Assembly: GCF_009917385.1 (NCBI RefSeq)
Contig: NZ_QWLJ01000015.1
Span: forward strand, 1 to 64,000
DNA from: Roseburia sp. 1XD42-34
GTDB lineage: Bacteria; Bacillota; Bacilli; Bacillales; Amphibacillaceae
Direction of reading: 5' to 3'
Length of the DNA: 64,000 nucleotides
The first letter of the stretch is position 1. Each line of letters begins with the position of its first letter. The notes under the pieces were generated by a model that was not told the origin of the DNA, searched no databases, and worked only from the letters and a program-made list of their open reading frames with translations. This document shows positions 54,490 through 63,308 of this stretch, piece after piece. Made by a program: the position numbers and the translations under genes.

Positions 54490-56256
54490 TTGAAAAAGGA
54501 TTTACTTGTCGAACATTGGATGAATACGACACCGTTATTTATTTCGCCGTCCATATCTATTGAATCTGCTGCCGCGATGTTCTGCGATCACGCAATCACC
54601 GAGATCCCAGTTGTTTTTGAAGGATGCATACAAGGTGTTGTATCTATCTACGATCTTTTTAAAAATTTGAGAACAGGAAACGTTGATAAAACAGTAGCGA
54701 CGATTATGCATCATCATTATGCTACCGCTTTTGCAGGTACGTATATGCATGATATTCATCAAGTGCCTGTTTATGTAGTGGATGGCAATATGGGAGAATT
54801 GGTTGGAGAGCTGACAACAAAGGAATTGATTTTATTTCAACATTATCTCACGCATACAGTGAAGCAAATGAATGAGGTAGTGAAGTGGTATGAATTAGTT
54901 TTTGACACAGCTTATGAGGGGTTGACAGTTGTAGATGACCAAGGAGTTATTCAACTGTTTAATCAAGCATATAGTCGATACGTAGGAGTAGCTAAGGAAG
55001 CGGCGATAGGAAAGAAGGCTGATGAGGTGATCGAAAACACTAGATTGCCTGTCGTATTAAAAACAGGCATTCCAGAACGAAGTCAACCCCATCGGCTCCA
55101 AGGGCAAAATTTGGTCGTCCATCGTATACCAATATGGAAAAACAATCGAGTCATTGGCGCAGCGGGTATATTGGTATATGAGGGCGTATCAGAAATATAT
55201 CAAGTGATTCAAAAAATGGAGCAGTTGGATAAAAATAGTCAGATAGATCGCCCCCTTATTGGTTCAAACAATACAGAAATGGAGACAGTGAAATTTGAAG
55301 ATATTTTAGGGGAAAGCCGATCACTTTCTCAAGCAAAAAAAATTGCTCGAAAAGCTGCTGCTTCTAGCGCGCCGGTATTGCTCACAGGGGAAAGCGGTGT
55401 CGGAAAAGAACAATTTGCTAAAGCTATTCATGATGCCAGCGCTGTTCAAAGTGGAAGTTTTATAAGTGTGAACTGTGCTGCTATACCAGATGGTTTAATG
55501 GAGTCTGAATTGTTTGGTTATGCAAAGGGGGCGTTTACAGGCGCTCACCGAGAAGGGAAACCAGGTAAATTTGAATTAGCGCATCAAGGTACCATCTTCT
55601 TAGATGAAATTGGCGATATGCCATTTAAGATGCAAGCAAAAATATTACGCGTACTACAAGACAAGAAAATTGAGCGGGTCGGTGGGAAAAAATCAATTTC
55701 CGTACAATTCCGCTTAATTACAGCAACAAATAAAAATTTGCAGCAAATGGTGAGGGACGGCGACTTTCGTGAAGATTTATATTATCGCCTGTATGTAATA
55801 CCGATACATATACCACCATTACGTGAACGAATGGGGGATTTGCCAATTTTAATCGCTCACAAACTGCAACAACTGGCGAAACACTATAAAGAAACAGAGA
55901 AGACAATTGATCAACAAGTATTACAAACGATGAAGCAGCATCATTGGCCAGGTAATGTTCGTGAGCTAATGAATGTGATAGAGCGGTTATTTGTATTAAC
56001 AGACGGAAATCATATTACGTTTGATCATTTGCCCGATTCAATGCAAGAGTCATTTTCTCTTGTAACCAACAAAAGAAAAGCACTAAGCCACATCCACCAG
56101 AAGAAAGAACTCATAGAGGAAGTTGCAAAACAAGAACAGGAAGCCATTGAGCAATCATTAAAGCAAGTCCAGGGGAATAAAACAAAAGCAGCTAAGCTAT
56201 TAGGAGTGTCGAGGTCAACCTTGTATAATAAACTAGCCCGCTATAAAAAGTTATAA
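54490..56256 (+). CDS. Sigma-54-dependent transcriptional activator (CBS-PAS-AAA-Fis)
   Basis: A 588-residue enhancer-binding protein. A CBS pair occupies about residues 5-120 and a PAS domain about 125-240. The AAA+ core at about 270-510 has Walker A GESGVGKE, an intact sigma-54-contacting GAFTGA loop, and Walker [13 protein letters not shown]-terminal Fis-type helix-turn-helix ([20 protein letters not shown]) follows. TTG 54490 with GGAGGA nine bases upstream is preferred to ATG 54445. The CBS pair may sense nucleotides and the PAS a small ligand. The valine-degradation promoter at 57984 is the obvious target. Confidence 0.93.
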   Translation: MKKDLLVEHWMNTTPLFISPSISIESAAAMFCDHAITEIPVVFEGCIQGVVSIYDLFKNLRTGNVDKTVATIMHHHYATAFAGTYMHDIHQVPVYVVDGNMGELVGELTTKELILFQHYLTHTVKQMNEVVKWYELVFDTAYEGLTVVDDQGVIQLFNQAYSRYVGVAKEAAIGKKADEVIENTRLPVVLKTGIPERSQPHRLQGQNLVVHRIPIWKNNRVIGAAGILVYEGVSEIYQVIQKMEQLDKNSQIDRPLIGSNNTEMETVKFEDILGESRSLSQAKKIARKAAASSAPVLLTGESGVGKEQFAKAIHDASAVQSGSFISVNCAAIPDGLMESELFGYAKGAFTGAHREGKPGKFELAHQGTIFLDEIGDMPFKMQAKILRVLQDKKIERVGGKKSISVQFRLITATNKNLQQMVRDGDFREDLYYRLYVIPIHIPPLRERMGDLPILIAHKLQQLAKHYKETEKTIDQQVLQTMKQHHWPGNVRELMNVIERLFVLTDGNHITFDHLPDSMQESFSLVTNKRKALSHIHQKKELIEEVAKQEQEAIEQSLKQVQGNKTKAAKLLGVSRSTLYNKLARYKKL

Positions 56257-56259
56257 AAT

Positions 56260-56445
56260 ACATACGATGTTGAAACAAAGGTCTTCGTCAGCCAGATAGA
56301 ATTCGTTACCCACATTAATTGGCAAAAAGGTGTACGCATGGATGTTTCTATTGGAAAGGGACGGTTGACACATGTAGATGAAATAGCAGCTATATGTGCA
56401 CGTGGCTGGCAGAAATTGATGAACTATAAACCAAGCAAAGGATAG
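56260..56445 (+). pseudogene. Unidentified coding relic
   Basis: A frame open from just after the activator's stop reads VFVSQIEFVTHINWQKGVRM, then DVSIGKGRLTHVDEIAAICA, to TAG 56443. It has no clear start or ribosome site. The composition is protein-like, so it is probably the C-terminal end of a lost gene. Family not recognised. Confidence 0.35.
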
Positions 56446-56528
56446 AACTGATTTTGGTAGAAATCGATGATCACATATCATGTAAATTACAGATGTCAAA
56501 GTTGAGCAATAATAGAATATGCTAAATC

Positions 56529-56561
56529 AAAAAAACCGCCCAATGAGTTGCGTCTTGGGCG
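56529..56561 (-). terminator. Terminator of the methyltransferase gene
   Basis: CCGCCCAA/TTGGGCGG stem with loop TGAGTTGCGTC, followed in the minus direction by T7, 16 bp past the stop codon. Confidence 0.88.
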
Positions 56562-56576
56562 GAATGTAAATGAAAG

Positions 56577-57494
56577 TTATTTCTTTACAGCATGGATATA
56601 GTGAATCGTTTCAAATGCCGTTAAATAGTCTGACCGATTGTTGAAGAAACGCTCATTTATCTCCGTTGGTGATAGGTGTTCATAAATGAGTAGACCTGCT
56701 TTTTCTAACATATATTCGAGTCCTTCATAAGAGAAGCAAGATTGCATCGGTTCTTCACCCGCCGATGCCATCTTTAGCATGTTTTCAACTCGGTTGTACA
56801 TTCCTTTTTCTTCAAACAGTTTTTCGTCTGCATAATCAAACACGATGGAGCTTCCTGATGGAACATGGGAAAATAAATGGTTGAACAAGCTGGAAATGTC
56901 TTCTTTCGTTATATAGTAAGAAACTCCTAGAAGGCTAAAGAACGTTTTTTTGCCATTATCAAATTCATCATCTAAGAGACTTAGATCGGACCATTTATTC
57001 GAGAAGTCCACCGGGATAAAGTGAAGATGGTTAGGAATGTACAAATGTGCATTAGCTAATCTTTTCTTTTTAAATTCTTGAGTAGCTGGATGATCTATTT
57101 CAAATATTTTGAGACTGTTTTCTAACTCGGGATACCTAAAGCAAAAAGTATCTAATCCAGCTCCAAGAATGACGTATTGTGTTACATCTAGTGCCACTTC
57201 ATGAAGTAATACTTGTTCACAAAACGCAGCACGTGCTAGTGGTGTTGGGGATAGCTGCACTTGAGTTATCCATTTTAAAATTTCATCTGGTTGATTTTGA
57301 AATTTTCGACTAATATCTTGGTTAATAAACGATATACCTTGAATCATATTTTCGCCTATCTTGGAAAACTCTTCTTCGGAAATAAGGTCTTTTGCAATAA
57401 AATCATTGAAAATCTTTGGCGTGTCATATGCGCTATGATAGGCTCGGGCGAAAGCTGAAATTAAGGAAGTAATACTAGACTTATTTTGCTCCAT
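56577..57494 (-). CDS. SAM-dependent methyltransferase (LCMT/PpmC-type)
   Basis: A 305-residue class I methyltransferase of the leucine carboxyl methyltransferase superfamily. SAM motif I is YVILGAGLDTFCFRYPEL, followed by the acidic KIFEIDHPATQEFKKKRL and VSYYITKEDISSLFNHLF. Bacterial relatives methylate small molecules, including polyketide-type acids; the substrate is unknown. It has a consensus promoter and a leader hairpin with T-run just before its ribosome site, which suggests attenuation. Confidence 0.85.
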   Translation of the reverse strand: MEQNKSSITSLISAFARAYHSAYDTPKIFNDFIAKDLISEEEFSKIGENMIQGISFINQDISRKFQNQPDEILKWITQVQLSPTPLARAAFCEQVLLHEVALDVTQYVILGAGLDTFCFRYPELENSLKIFEIDHPATQEFKKKRLANAHLYIPNHLHFIPVDFSNKWSDLSLLDDEFDNGKKTFFSLLGVSYYITKEDISSLFNHLFSHVPSGSSIVFDYADEKLFEEKGMYNRVENMLKMASAGEEPMQSCFSYEGLEYMLEKAGLLIYEHLSPTEINERFFNNRSDYLTAFETIHYIHAVKK

Positions 57495-57507
57495 TCGTTA
57501 CCCTCCG

Positions 57508-57550
57508 TATAAAAAATAAGATCCCCCCTGGCCAGGAGAATCTTATTATA
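57508..57550 (-). promoter_or_regulatory. Attenuator-like leader hairpin
   Basis: Reading on the minus strand, AATAAGATTCTCCTGGCCAGG, GGGG, ATCTTATT then TTTTATAC: arms at 57540-57547 and 57515-57522 with an inner CCTGG/CCAGG. It lies between promoter and ribosome site and looks like an intrinsic terminator in a leader of about 70 nt. A 24-codon frame beginning MCIIRFSWPGGILFF runs through it and overlaps the gene start. Confidence 0.6.
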
Positions 57551-57572
57551 CACATAAAAACTATAGATGTAA

Positions 57573-57601
57573 ATTATAGCATAAATGTATTGTTTTGTCA
57601 A
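57573..57601 (-). promoter_or_regulatory. Consensus sigma-A promoter of the methyltransferase gene
   Basis: On the minus strand: TTGACA, exactly 17 bp, TATAAT. A perfect match to consensus, so full-strength transcription is expected and control must come later, at the leader hairpin. Confidence 0.85.
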
Positions 57602-57804
57602 GATTTTAACTTGTGATTTATAATAATAACTCAATAGAGGTGTGGCATTAGGCATACATGCTATATATTAATTTTAGAAACATTGTTGGTTGTTTGTTCT
57701 TGAGTAATCAGGTAATTAATGAGTCAAGGGCCCTACATAAGTTGCCCTTAGCGGCAGCTCATTCTGAATACCCTGCAGTTTCTCAATAACAAATTTTGAA
57801 AAAA

Positions 57805-57816
57805 TGTAAATTTACA
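57805..57816. promoter_or_regulatory. Perfect palindrome upstream of the valine operon
   Basis: TGTAAATTTACA, 168 bp before the -24 box. Possible regulator site. Confidence 0.4.
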
Positions 57817-57832
57817 AAGTGGGTGTTTGTAT

Positions 57833-57848
57833 AACTGTTTAGACAGTT
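57833..57848. promoter_or_regulatory. Candidate enhancer (UAS) for the sigma-54 activator
   Basis: Inverted repeat AACTGT-TTAG-ACAGTT, about 137 bp upstream of the -24 box, with a half-site ACTGTT further on (57860-57865). Position and symmetry suit a Fis-type helix-turn-helix dimer. Confidence 0.55.
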
Positions 57849-57983
57849 GGTCAATTTTAACTGTTGTATTTTTCTATAAGGAGATATTTAGCTTACAAAT
57901 TTCATGTATAGAAACAATTGCGCTGTGTTTTCATGGAAGGCTGTGCTTGAATTATTTTGTCCTATTATTCCTAATTTTTATGT

Positions 57984-57999
57984 TGGTATGAAATTTGCA
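57984..57999 (+). promoter_or_regulatory. Sigma-54 (-24/-12) promoter
   Basis: TGGTATGAAATTTGCA matches TGGCACGNNNNTTGCA at all but two positions, with GG (57985-57986) and GC (57997-57998) exactly 10 bp apart. It lies just upstream of the acyl-CoA dehydrogenase ribosome site. Confidence 0.85.
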
Positions 58000-58025
58000 A
58001 CAATAAATACAAAGGGGGGATAACA

Positions 58026-59681
58026 GTGGAAAAGTTAAGTTTTCATGACAAGTATCCTGTTTTTCCAAATAAACAGTATTTTTTGCAGCAGTATTCCGTA
58101 AATCCTTTTGCTGAGGAAGAAGAGCTTCTCGCCTCGATGATCGACAAGTTCGTGGAAGAACAAGTGGCTCCAAATTTAGATAAACTAGAAGCACATGATT
58201 ATGACGTTGCTCGTGAATTGTTTCGAGCTACAGGTGAACTAGGTTTGTTAGGAGCTGAAGTACCTGAAGCTTACGGTGGTTTGGAAATGGGCAAGCGGAC
58301 AGCGGGTGTCATTGCTGAAAAATTGGGGTATGGTGGGTCGTTTAGCGTATCTTTCAATATTCATACAGGTGTGGGCACATTACCATTTGTGTATTTTGGA
58401 ACGGAAAAGCAAAAAGCCCGCTATTTACCGAAACTGGTTTCCGGAGAGTGGATCGGTGCATATGCATTAACAGAACCAGATGCTGGATCAGATGCTCTGT
58501 CTCCTAAAACGACTGCCAAGAAAACAGAGTCAGGATGGGTATTAAATGGAGAAAAACAATGGATAACGAACGCTCACATTGCACAAGTGTACGTCGTATT
58601 TGCGAATACCGTAGAAGGAATTACCGCTTTTATTGTTGAGCGTGACCAACCAGGTGTGTCTATAGGTCCAGAAGAAAAGAAGCTTGGGATCAAAGGTTCT
58701 TCGACAGCAACCTTAATTTTAGAAGATGTTTCATTGGCAAATGATTACATTCTTGGCGAAGTTGGGAAAGGACATAAAATTGCTTTAAATATATTAAATC
58801 TCGCCCGTTTAAAGCTCGCTTTTGCAAATATTGGGACTGCTAAGCAAGCGCTTCGTATTGCTGTAGAATATGGGAAGGAACGAAAACAGTTTAAGCAGCC
58901 AATTATTCACTTTGAAATGGTGCAGGAAAAACTGGCTAATATGGCGCTTGAAATTTATGGAGCCGAAAGTGCTGCGTATTATACTGCAAGTATGTTAGAC
59001 GAGTTGGATCAAGATACAGAAGAGATATTGGAAAGACTAAGCAACTATGCGATGGCTTGCTCTATTAATAAAGTAAAAGCTTCAGAAGCCTTGGATTATG
59101 TTATCGATGAAGCAGTGCAAATCCACGGTGGGTATGGATATATGCAAGAGTACGAAGTAGAGCGTATCTATAGGGACGCCAGAATTAATCGAATCTTTGA
59201 AGGAACGAATGAAATTAATCGTCTCACAATTGCTAAAGCATTTTTAAAGCAATATACAAAAGATAACTCCGTCGTTCCGCCTGCTGAAAATGAAGAAAAT
59301 ATGTTTATTCGTTATGCGAATCAGTTGTTGCACTATGTTTTGAATGCGCTTTCCGAAGTAGGTGATCTCCAGCAGATGAATCAATTTTATTTGCATCGAT
59401 TAGCTCTCATTTTAGAAGATATTTATCTGATGAAGACTGCAGAGATTAAAGCTGCATCGGAAAAGAACTCGTTAGCTACGCAATTAACCGACGTTCTTTG
59501 TGAGGAAGCATTCAGGCGTATTGAAAATCATACCACAATGTTTTTGGCTTCTATCCCAACCAAGAATGAACAATATGAGGAACAAATAAGCGATATCCGC
59601 TCATTACCTGTGACGTATTCGAATGTATTTGCCAAGAAGCAGGCAATTGCCAAAGAGATTATTGACCATAACGGCTATTAA
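58026..59681 (+). CDS. Acyl-CoA dehydrogenase
   Basis: A 551-residue ACAD: N-terminal helical domain, GAYALTEPDAGSDALSPKT (FAD/substrate loop), KQWITNAHIAQVYVVF, and a C-terminal helical domain with YGYMQEYEVERIYRDARINRIFEGTNEI. The catalytic glutamate is expected in FEGTNE. A ~130-residue extension after the core is like FadE/VLCAD types. In this operon it would oxidise isobutyryl-CoA or a related acyl-CoA. GTG 58026 follows AAAGGGGGG. First gene behind the sigma-54 promoter; mmsB follows 113 bp later. Confidence 0.92.
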   Translation: MEKLSFHDKYPVFPNKQYFLQQYSVNPFAEEEELLASMIDKFVEEQVAPNLDKLEAHDYDVARELFRATGELGLLGAEVPEAYGGLEMGKRTAGVIAEKLGYGGSFSVSFNIHTGVGTLPFVYFGTEKQKARYLPKLVSGEWIGAYALTEPDAGSDALSPKTTAKKTESGWVLNGEKQWITNAHIAQVYVVFANTVEGITAFIVERDQPGVSIGPEEKKLGIKGSSTATLILEDVSLANDYILGEVGKGHKIALNILNLARLKLAFANIGTAKQALRIAVEYGKERKQFKQPIIHFEMVQEKLANMALEIYGAESAAYYTASMLDELDQDTEEILERLSNYAMACSINKVKASEALDYVIDEAVQIHGGYGYMQEYEVERIYRDARINRIFEGTNEINRLTIAKAFLKQYTKDNSVVPPAENEENMFIRYANQLLHYVLNALSEVGDLQQMNQFYLHRLALILEDIYLMKTAEIKAASEKNSLATQLTDVLCEEAFRRIENHTTMFLASIPTKNEQYEEQISDIRSLPVTYSNVFAKKQAIAKEIIDHNGY

Positions 59682-59794
59682 CCTCCACTTCAATGGAAAC
59701 CTTTACTTCATAGAGACATTGTATGCGTAAGTGAACTCACTAAAAACGGGTACGAAATATCTTTGGGAAAAAGTAATTAAAAAGGGGGAAGAGC

Positions 59795-60691
59795 ATGAAG
59801 CGAATTGGCTTTATCGGTTTAGGAAATATGGGCTTGCCCATGGCAACAGGATTAGTGAAAGAAGGTTATTCGGTTACGGGATATGATATTAATGAAAAGG
59901 CTGCACTTACATTTAAGAAGCGAGGTGGGGGAATTGCAACGAGTATCCATCAAGTGCTGGCTGTGAGTGATGTTATTTTGACGAGCCTCCCATCAGTGAA
60001 AGCGGTTGAAGAAGTGTTTTTGGGTGAAAGGGGGTTAGTTGAGCAAGGTGACAGCAGTAAGCTATTGGTTGACACAAGCACTGTCTCCCCTGAGCTAAAT
60101 CAAATGCTTGATAAAGCGTGCAAGGAAAAAGACATTCCGTTTCTCGCTGCACCGGTAAGTGGTGGTGTAATTGGCGCTGAACAGCAAACGTTGACCGTTA
60201 TGGTCGGAGGAAAAAAATCTGTATATAAGCAAGTCTTACCGGTTTTCGAAGTAATTGGCGGAAATGTTTTTCATGTGAATGAACAAATTGATAGTGGTAC
60301 AACTGTGAAATTGATTAACAATCTGCTAATCGGGTTTTATACAGCGGGAGTAAGTGAAGCACTGCATATTGCCAATAAGAAAAACATTGATTTAAATGAT
60401 TTGTATTCGATGCTCCATGTTAGCTATGGGCAAAGTCGTATATACGAACGAAATTATCAGACGTTTATTGCTAACAATGACTATGAACCTGGATTTTCTT
60501 TGAAGTTATTGCGCAAAGATTTGGAGTTTGCTATGCAAGTTGCAGAAGGAAATCAACTCGACTTACCAATGAGCAAAACATTATTATCTTTATATCAACA
60601 AGTGGAAAAAGAAGGCTATGGAGATCAGGATATGGCTGTTCTTTATCAACGGGTATTCGAGCAATCGAATAAAAGGGAGGCTGCGAAATGA
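59795..60691 (+). CDS. mmsB: 3-hydroxyisobutyrate dehydrogenase
   Basis: A 298-residue beta-hydroxyacid dehydrogenase. The NAD loop is [13 protein letters not shown] (5-17), substrate binding is APVSGG (119-124), and the catalytic lysine is K172 in TVKLINNLL. It oxidises 3-hydroxyisobutyrate to methylmalonate semialdehyde. Sequence alone would also allow tartronate semialdehyde reductase, but overlap with mmsA makes the valine role far likelier. ATG 59795 follows AAAGGGGGAAG. Its stop overlaps the mmsA start by 4 bp (ATGA). Confidence 0.9.
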   Translation: MKRIGFIGLGNMGLPMATGLVKEGYSVTGYDINEKAALTFKKRGGGIATSIHQVLAVSDVILTSLPSVKAVEEVFLGERGLVEQGDSSKLLVDTSTVSPELNQMLDKACKEKDIPFLAAPVSGGVIGAEQQTLTVMVGGKKSVYKQVLPVFEVIGGNVFHVNEQIDSGTTVKLINNLLIGFYTAGVSEALHIANKKNIDLNDLYSMLHVSYGQSRIYERNYQTFIANNDYEPGFSLKLLRKDLEFAMQVAEGNQLDLPMSKTLLSLYQQVEKEGYGDQDMAVLYQRVFEQSNKREAAK

Positions 60692-62148
60692 TTTCTCAAG
60701 AAGTGAAAGTCATGAAAAATTATATTGGAAATAAATGGGTTACGTCAACTGGTACGGAAAGACAAGATATTCCTAACCCAGCAACGGGCGAAATTATTGC
60801 ACAAGTTGTACTATCTACAAAAGAGGATGTAGATCAGGCGGTAGCTGCTGCCAAAGTAGCTTACGAAGAATGGGCTAATGTACCTGTTCCTAACCGTTCA
60901 CGCTTATTATTTACTTATTTGCAGTTGTTAAAAGAACATAAAGAGACATTAGCAAAAACCATTACGTTAGAAAATGGAAAATCATTACAAGACGCAAGGG
61001 GAGAAGTGCAACGGGGGATTGAAGTTGTAGAATTGGCCACTTCAACCCCAAATCTAATGATGGGTGACGCGCTGCCACAGATCGCGAGCGGTATTGATGG
61101 ATCTATTTGGCGTTATCCGCTAGGTGTAGTCGCAGGAATTACACCGTTCAACTTTCCAATGATGGTCCCGCTTTGGATGTATCCGCTAGCCATTGCTTGT
61201 GGAAATACATTTGTGTTAAAAACGTCAGAAAGAACGCCGGTACTAGCAGAACGGTTAGTGGAGTTATTTTATGAAGCTGGCTTCCCTGATGGAGTTCTGA
61301 ATCTGGTGCATGGTGGAAAAGATGTCGTCAATCGCGTATTGGAACACCCGGATATTGAGGCTATTTCCTTTGTGGGTTCAGAACCAGTTGCACAACATGT
61401 GTATCAGACTGGTACTGCACATGGAAAGCGCGTGCAAGCGTTGGCAGGTGCAAAAAATCACGCTATTGTCATGCCAGATTGTAATTTGGAAAAGACGGTG
61501 CAAGGGGTTATTGGTGCAGCATTCGGAAGTAGTGGTGAGCGTTGCATGGCTTGTTCTGTCGTAGCGGTTGTAGATGAAATTGCCGACGGTTTTTTGGAAT
61601 TATTAATAGAAGAAACGAAGAAATTAAAGTCTGGTGACGGTTTAGATGAAACGACATTTGTCGGTCCATTAATTCGTCAGTCTCATAAAGATAAAGTGGT
61701 GCGTTATATTGACAAAGGAGTAGAGGAAGGTGCTGTGCTCTTAGTAGACGGAAGAACCATTAAGGAAGAGACACCAGATGGTTACTACGTCGGTGCGACT
61801 ATTTTTGATCATGTTACACCAGATATGACCATTTGGCAGGATGAAATTTTTGCCCCTGTATTAAGTGTTGTTCGCGTGAAAGATTTACAAGAGGGCATTG
61901 AGCTTACAAATCAATCGGAATTTGCAAATGGAGCTGTGATTTATACAACAAGCGGGAAGTCTGCACAAACATTTCGTGAGCAGATTGATGCTGGTATGAT
62001 TGGTGTAAATGTAAACGTACCTGCACCAATGGCTTTCTTTGCATTTGCTGGAAATAAAGCCTCATTTTATGGGGATTTAGGAACGAATGGAAAAGATGGT
62101 GTGCAATTTTATACGAGAAAGAAAGTGGTAACAGAGCGCTGGTTTTAA
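60688..62148 (+). CDS. mmsA: Methylmalonate semialdehyde dehydrogenase (acylating)
   Basis: A 486-residue CoA-acylating aldehyde dehydrogenase. The catalytic cysteine is C286 in [10 protein letters not shown]. The usual general-base glutamate is replaced by asparagine in [13 protein letters not shown], the hallmark of [19 protein letters not shown] and [13 protein letters not shown] also match. It turns methylmalonate semialdehyde into propionyl-CoA. Start overlaps the mmsB stop, with GGGAGG upstream, so the genes are translationally coupled. IolA is the same family, but no inositol genes are here. Confidence 0.95.
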   Translation: MISQEVKVMKNYIGNKWVTSTGTERQDIPNPATGEIIAQVVLSTKEDVDQAVAAAKVAYEEWANVPVPNRSRLLFTYLQLLKEHKETLAKTITLENGKSLQDARGEVQRGIEVVELATSTPNLMMGDALPQIASGIDGSIWRYPLGVVAGITPFNFPMMVPLWMYPLAIACGNTFVLKTSERTPVLAERLVELFYEAGFPDGVLNLVHGGKDVVNRVLEHPDIEAISFVGSEPVAQHVYQTGTAHGKRVQALAGAKNHAIVMPDCNLEKTVQGVIGAAFGSSGERCMACSVVAVVDEIADGFLELLIEETKKLKSGDGLDETTFVGPLIRQSHKDKVVRYIDKGVEEGAVLLVDGRTIKEETPDGYYVGATIFDHVTPDMTIWQDEIFAPVLSVVRVKDLQEGIELTNQSEFANGAVIYTTSGKSAQTFREQIDAGMIGVNVNVPAPMAFFAFAGNKASFYGDLGTNGKDGVQFYTRKKVVTERWF

Positions 62149-62168
62149 CAGGATTATGTAATTAGAAT

Positions 62169-62208
62169 TAGCCTGCTTTCCGTGATTAACACCCACGAAA
62201 AGCAGGCT
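62169..62208 (+). terminator. Bidirectional terminator
   Basis: AGCCTGCTTTCCGTG pairs with CCACGAAAAGCAGGCT around ATTAACAC, then TTTTCT. It separates mmsA from the convergent hydrolase gene. Confidence 0.88.
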
Positions 62209-62231
62209 TTTCTACGCCATTACGCAAAACC

Positions 62232-63287
62232 CTATCTTCCCTCTTCAGCTTGAAAAAAAGATTCAACTAGGGAATGAGGTATGTCAGATAACTGCTTATA
62301 TTGATAGACAGGCTGTTTATCTTTATCGATAACAACAGATCTCACTCCTTCATAAAAGTCGTTTGTTTTTAAGAAGTTCTGCGCAATGATAAGATCGGTT
62401 TCTAGACAAGCAGCGAGCGACTTGTTTTCTCCGCGTATGAGCTGTTCCAACGTAACTTTCAAGGAAATAGGCGATTTGGATAGTATTGTATCTTTTGTCT
62501 TGACAGCGAATGGGTCAGAATCCGAGTTAAGAGACTCAATGATTTCTTCAATGGTTTGAAATGAAAAGTGCCGATCGATCTGTTCCTGATTGTTAGATAA
62601 TAAGCTTTTACCTTCTGGGGTGCTTTCAACGTTCTGGATTAGTTGGGCTAATTTTGGCTCTACATCCGCTTCCTGTAACCAATTGATAGCATAGATTGCT
62701 TCTATCAAATGCTGTAATTGTGTTTCTCTTACATAGTAATCACCAGCATTGGCGTATAATATATCCTCGGCTGTTATGATATTGGATGTCAGAGCTAAAT
62801 ATCGTCCTGCATAACCAGGAGCTTGATTAAGGAAATAAGCTGCACCAACATCTGGGAAGAAGCTAATGTTCATCTCAGGCATCGCCCATTTCGTTTTTTC
62901 TGTTATAATGCGGTGGCTTGCTCCGTATGAAAGCCCGACACCTCCACCCATTACAACGCCATCAAGTAACGCGATGATAGGCTTAGGGAAATTAGCTACA
63001 AGCTTGTCTGTAGCATATTCGATCCGGAAAAATTCTACCGCTTTTTCAAAAGCTTTATGGTTTTCTTTTGCGTGATATAATGTTTTTATATCGCCACCTG
63101 CACAAAATCCTTTTTGGCCTTCTCCCTTTAAGATGACAATACGCACATCAGGATCTTTTTCCCATGCTAATAACGCATCGTGAATGGGTAGAAGCATATC
63201 TATCGTTAAAGAATTAATCGCTTTTGGTCGATTTAATGTAATGGTTGCAATTCCATGCTCTAGTTTGGAAAGTAAAACCTCGCTCAT
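62232..63287 (-). CDS. 3-hydroxyisobutyryl-CoA hydrolase
   Basis: A 351-residue crotonase-fold enzyme of HIBCH length. The oxyanion-hole segment GQKGFCAGGDIKTLYH and the catalytic-region MPEMNISFFPDVGAAYFLN (E and D) are intact. A C-terminal domain of about 100 residues is characteristic of HIBCH. It hydrolyses 3-hydroxyisobutyryl-CoA in valine degradation, linking dehydrogenase and hydratase to mmsB/mmsA. The ATG complements position 63285-63287, with a GGAGG site. Transcribed together with the enoyl-CoA hydratase, opposite to mmsBA. Confidence 0.92.
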   Translation of the reverse strand: MSEVLLSKLEHGIATITLNRPKAINSLTIDMLLPIHDALLAWEKDPDVRIVILKGEGQKGFCAGGDIKTLYHAKENHKAFEKAVEFFRIEYATDKLVANFPKPIIALLDGVVMGGGVGLSYGASHRIITEKTKWAMPEMNISFFPDVGAAYFLNQAPGYAGRYLALTSNIITAEDILYANAGDYYVRETQLQHLIEAIYAINWLQEADVEPKLAQLIQNVESTPEGKSLLSNNQEQIDRHFSFQTIEEIIESLNSDSDPFAVKTKDTILSKSPISLKVTLEQLIRGENKSLAACLETDLIIAQNFLKTNDFYEGVRSVVIDKDKQPVYQYKQLSDIPHSLVESFFQAEEGR

Positions 63288-63308
63288 CGTTACGTTACCT
63301 CCTATGTA

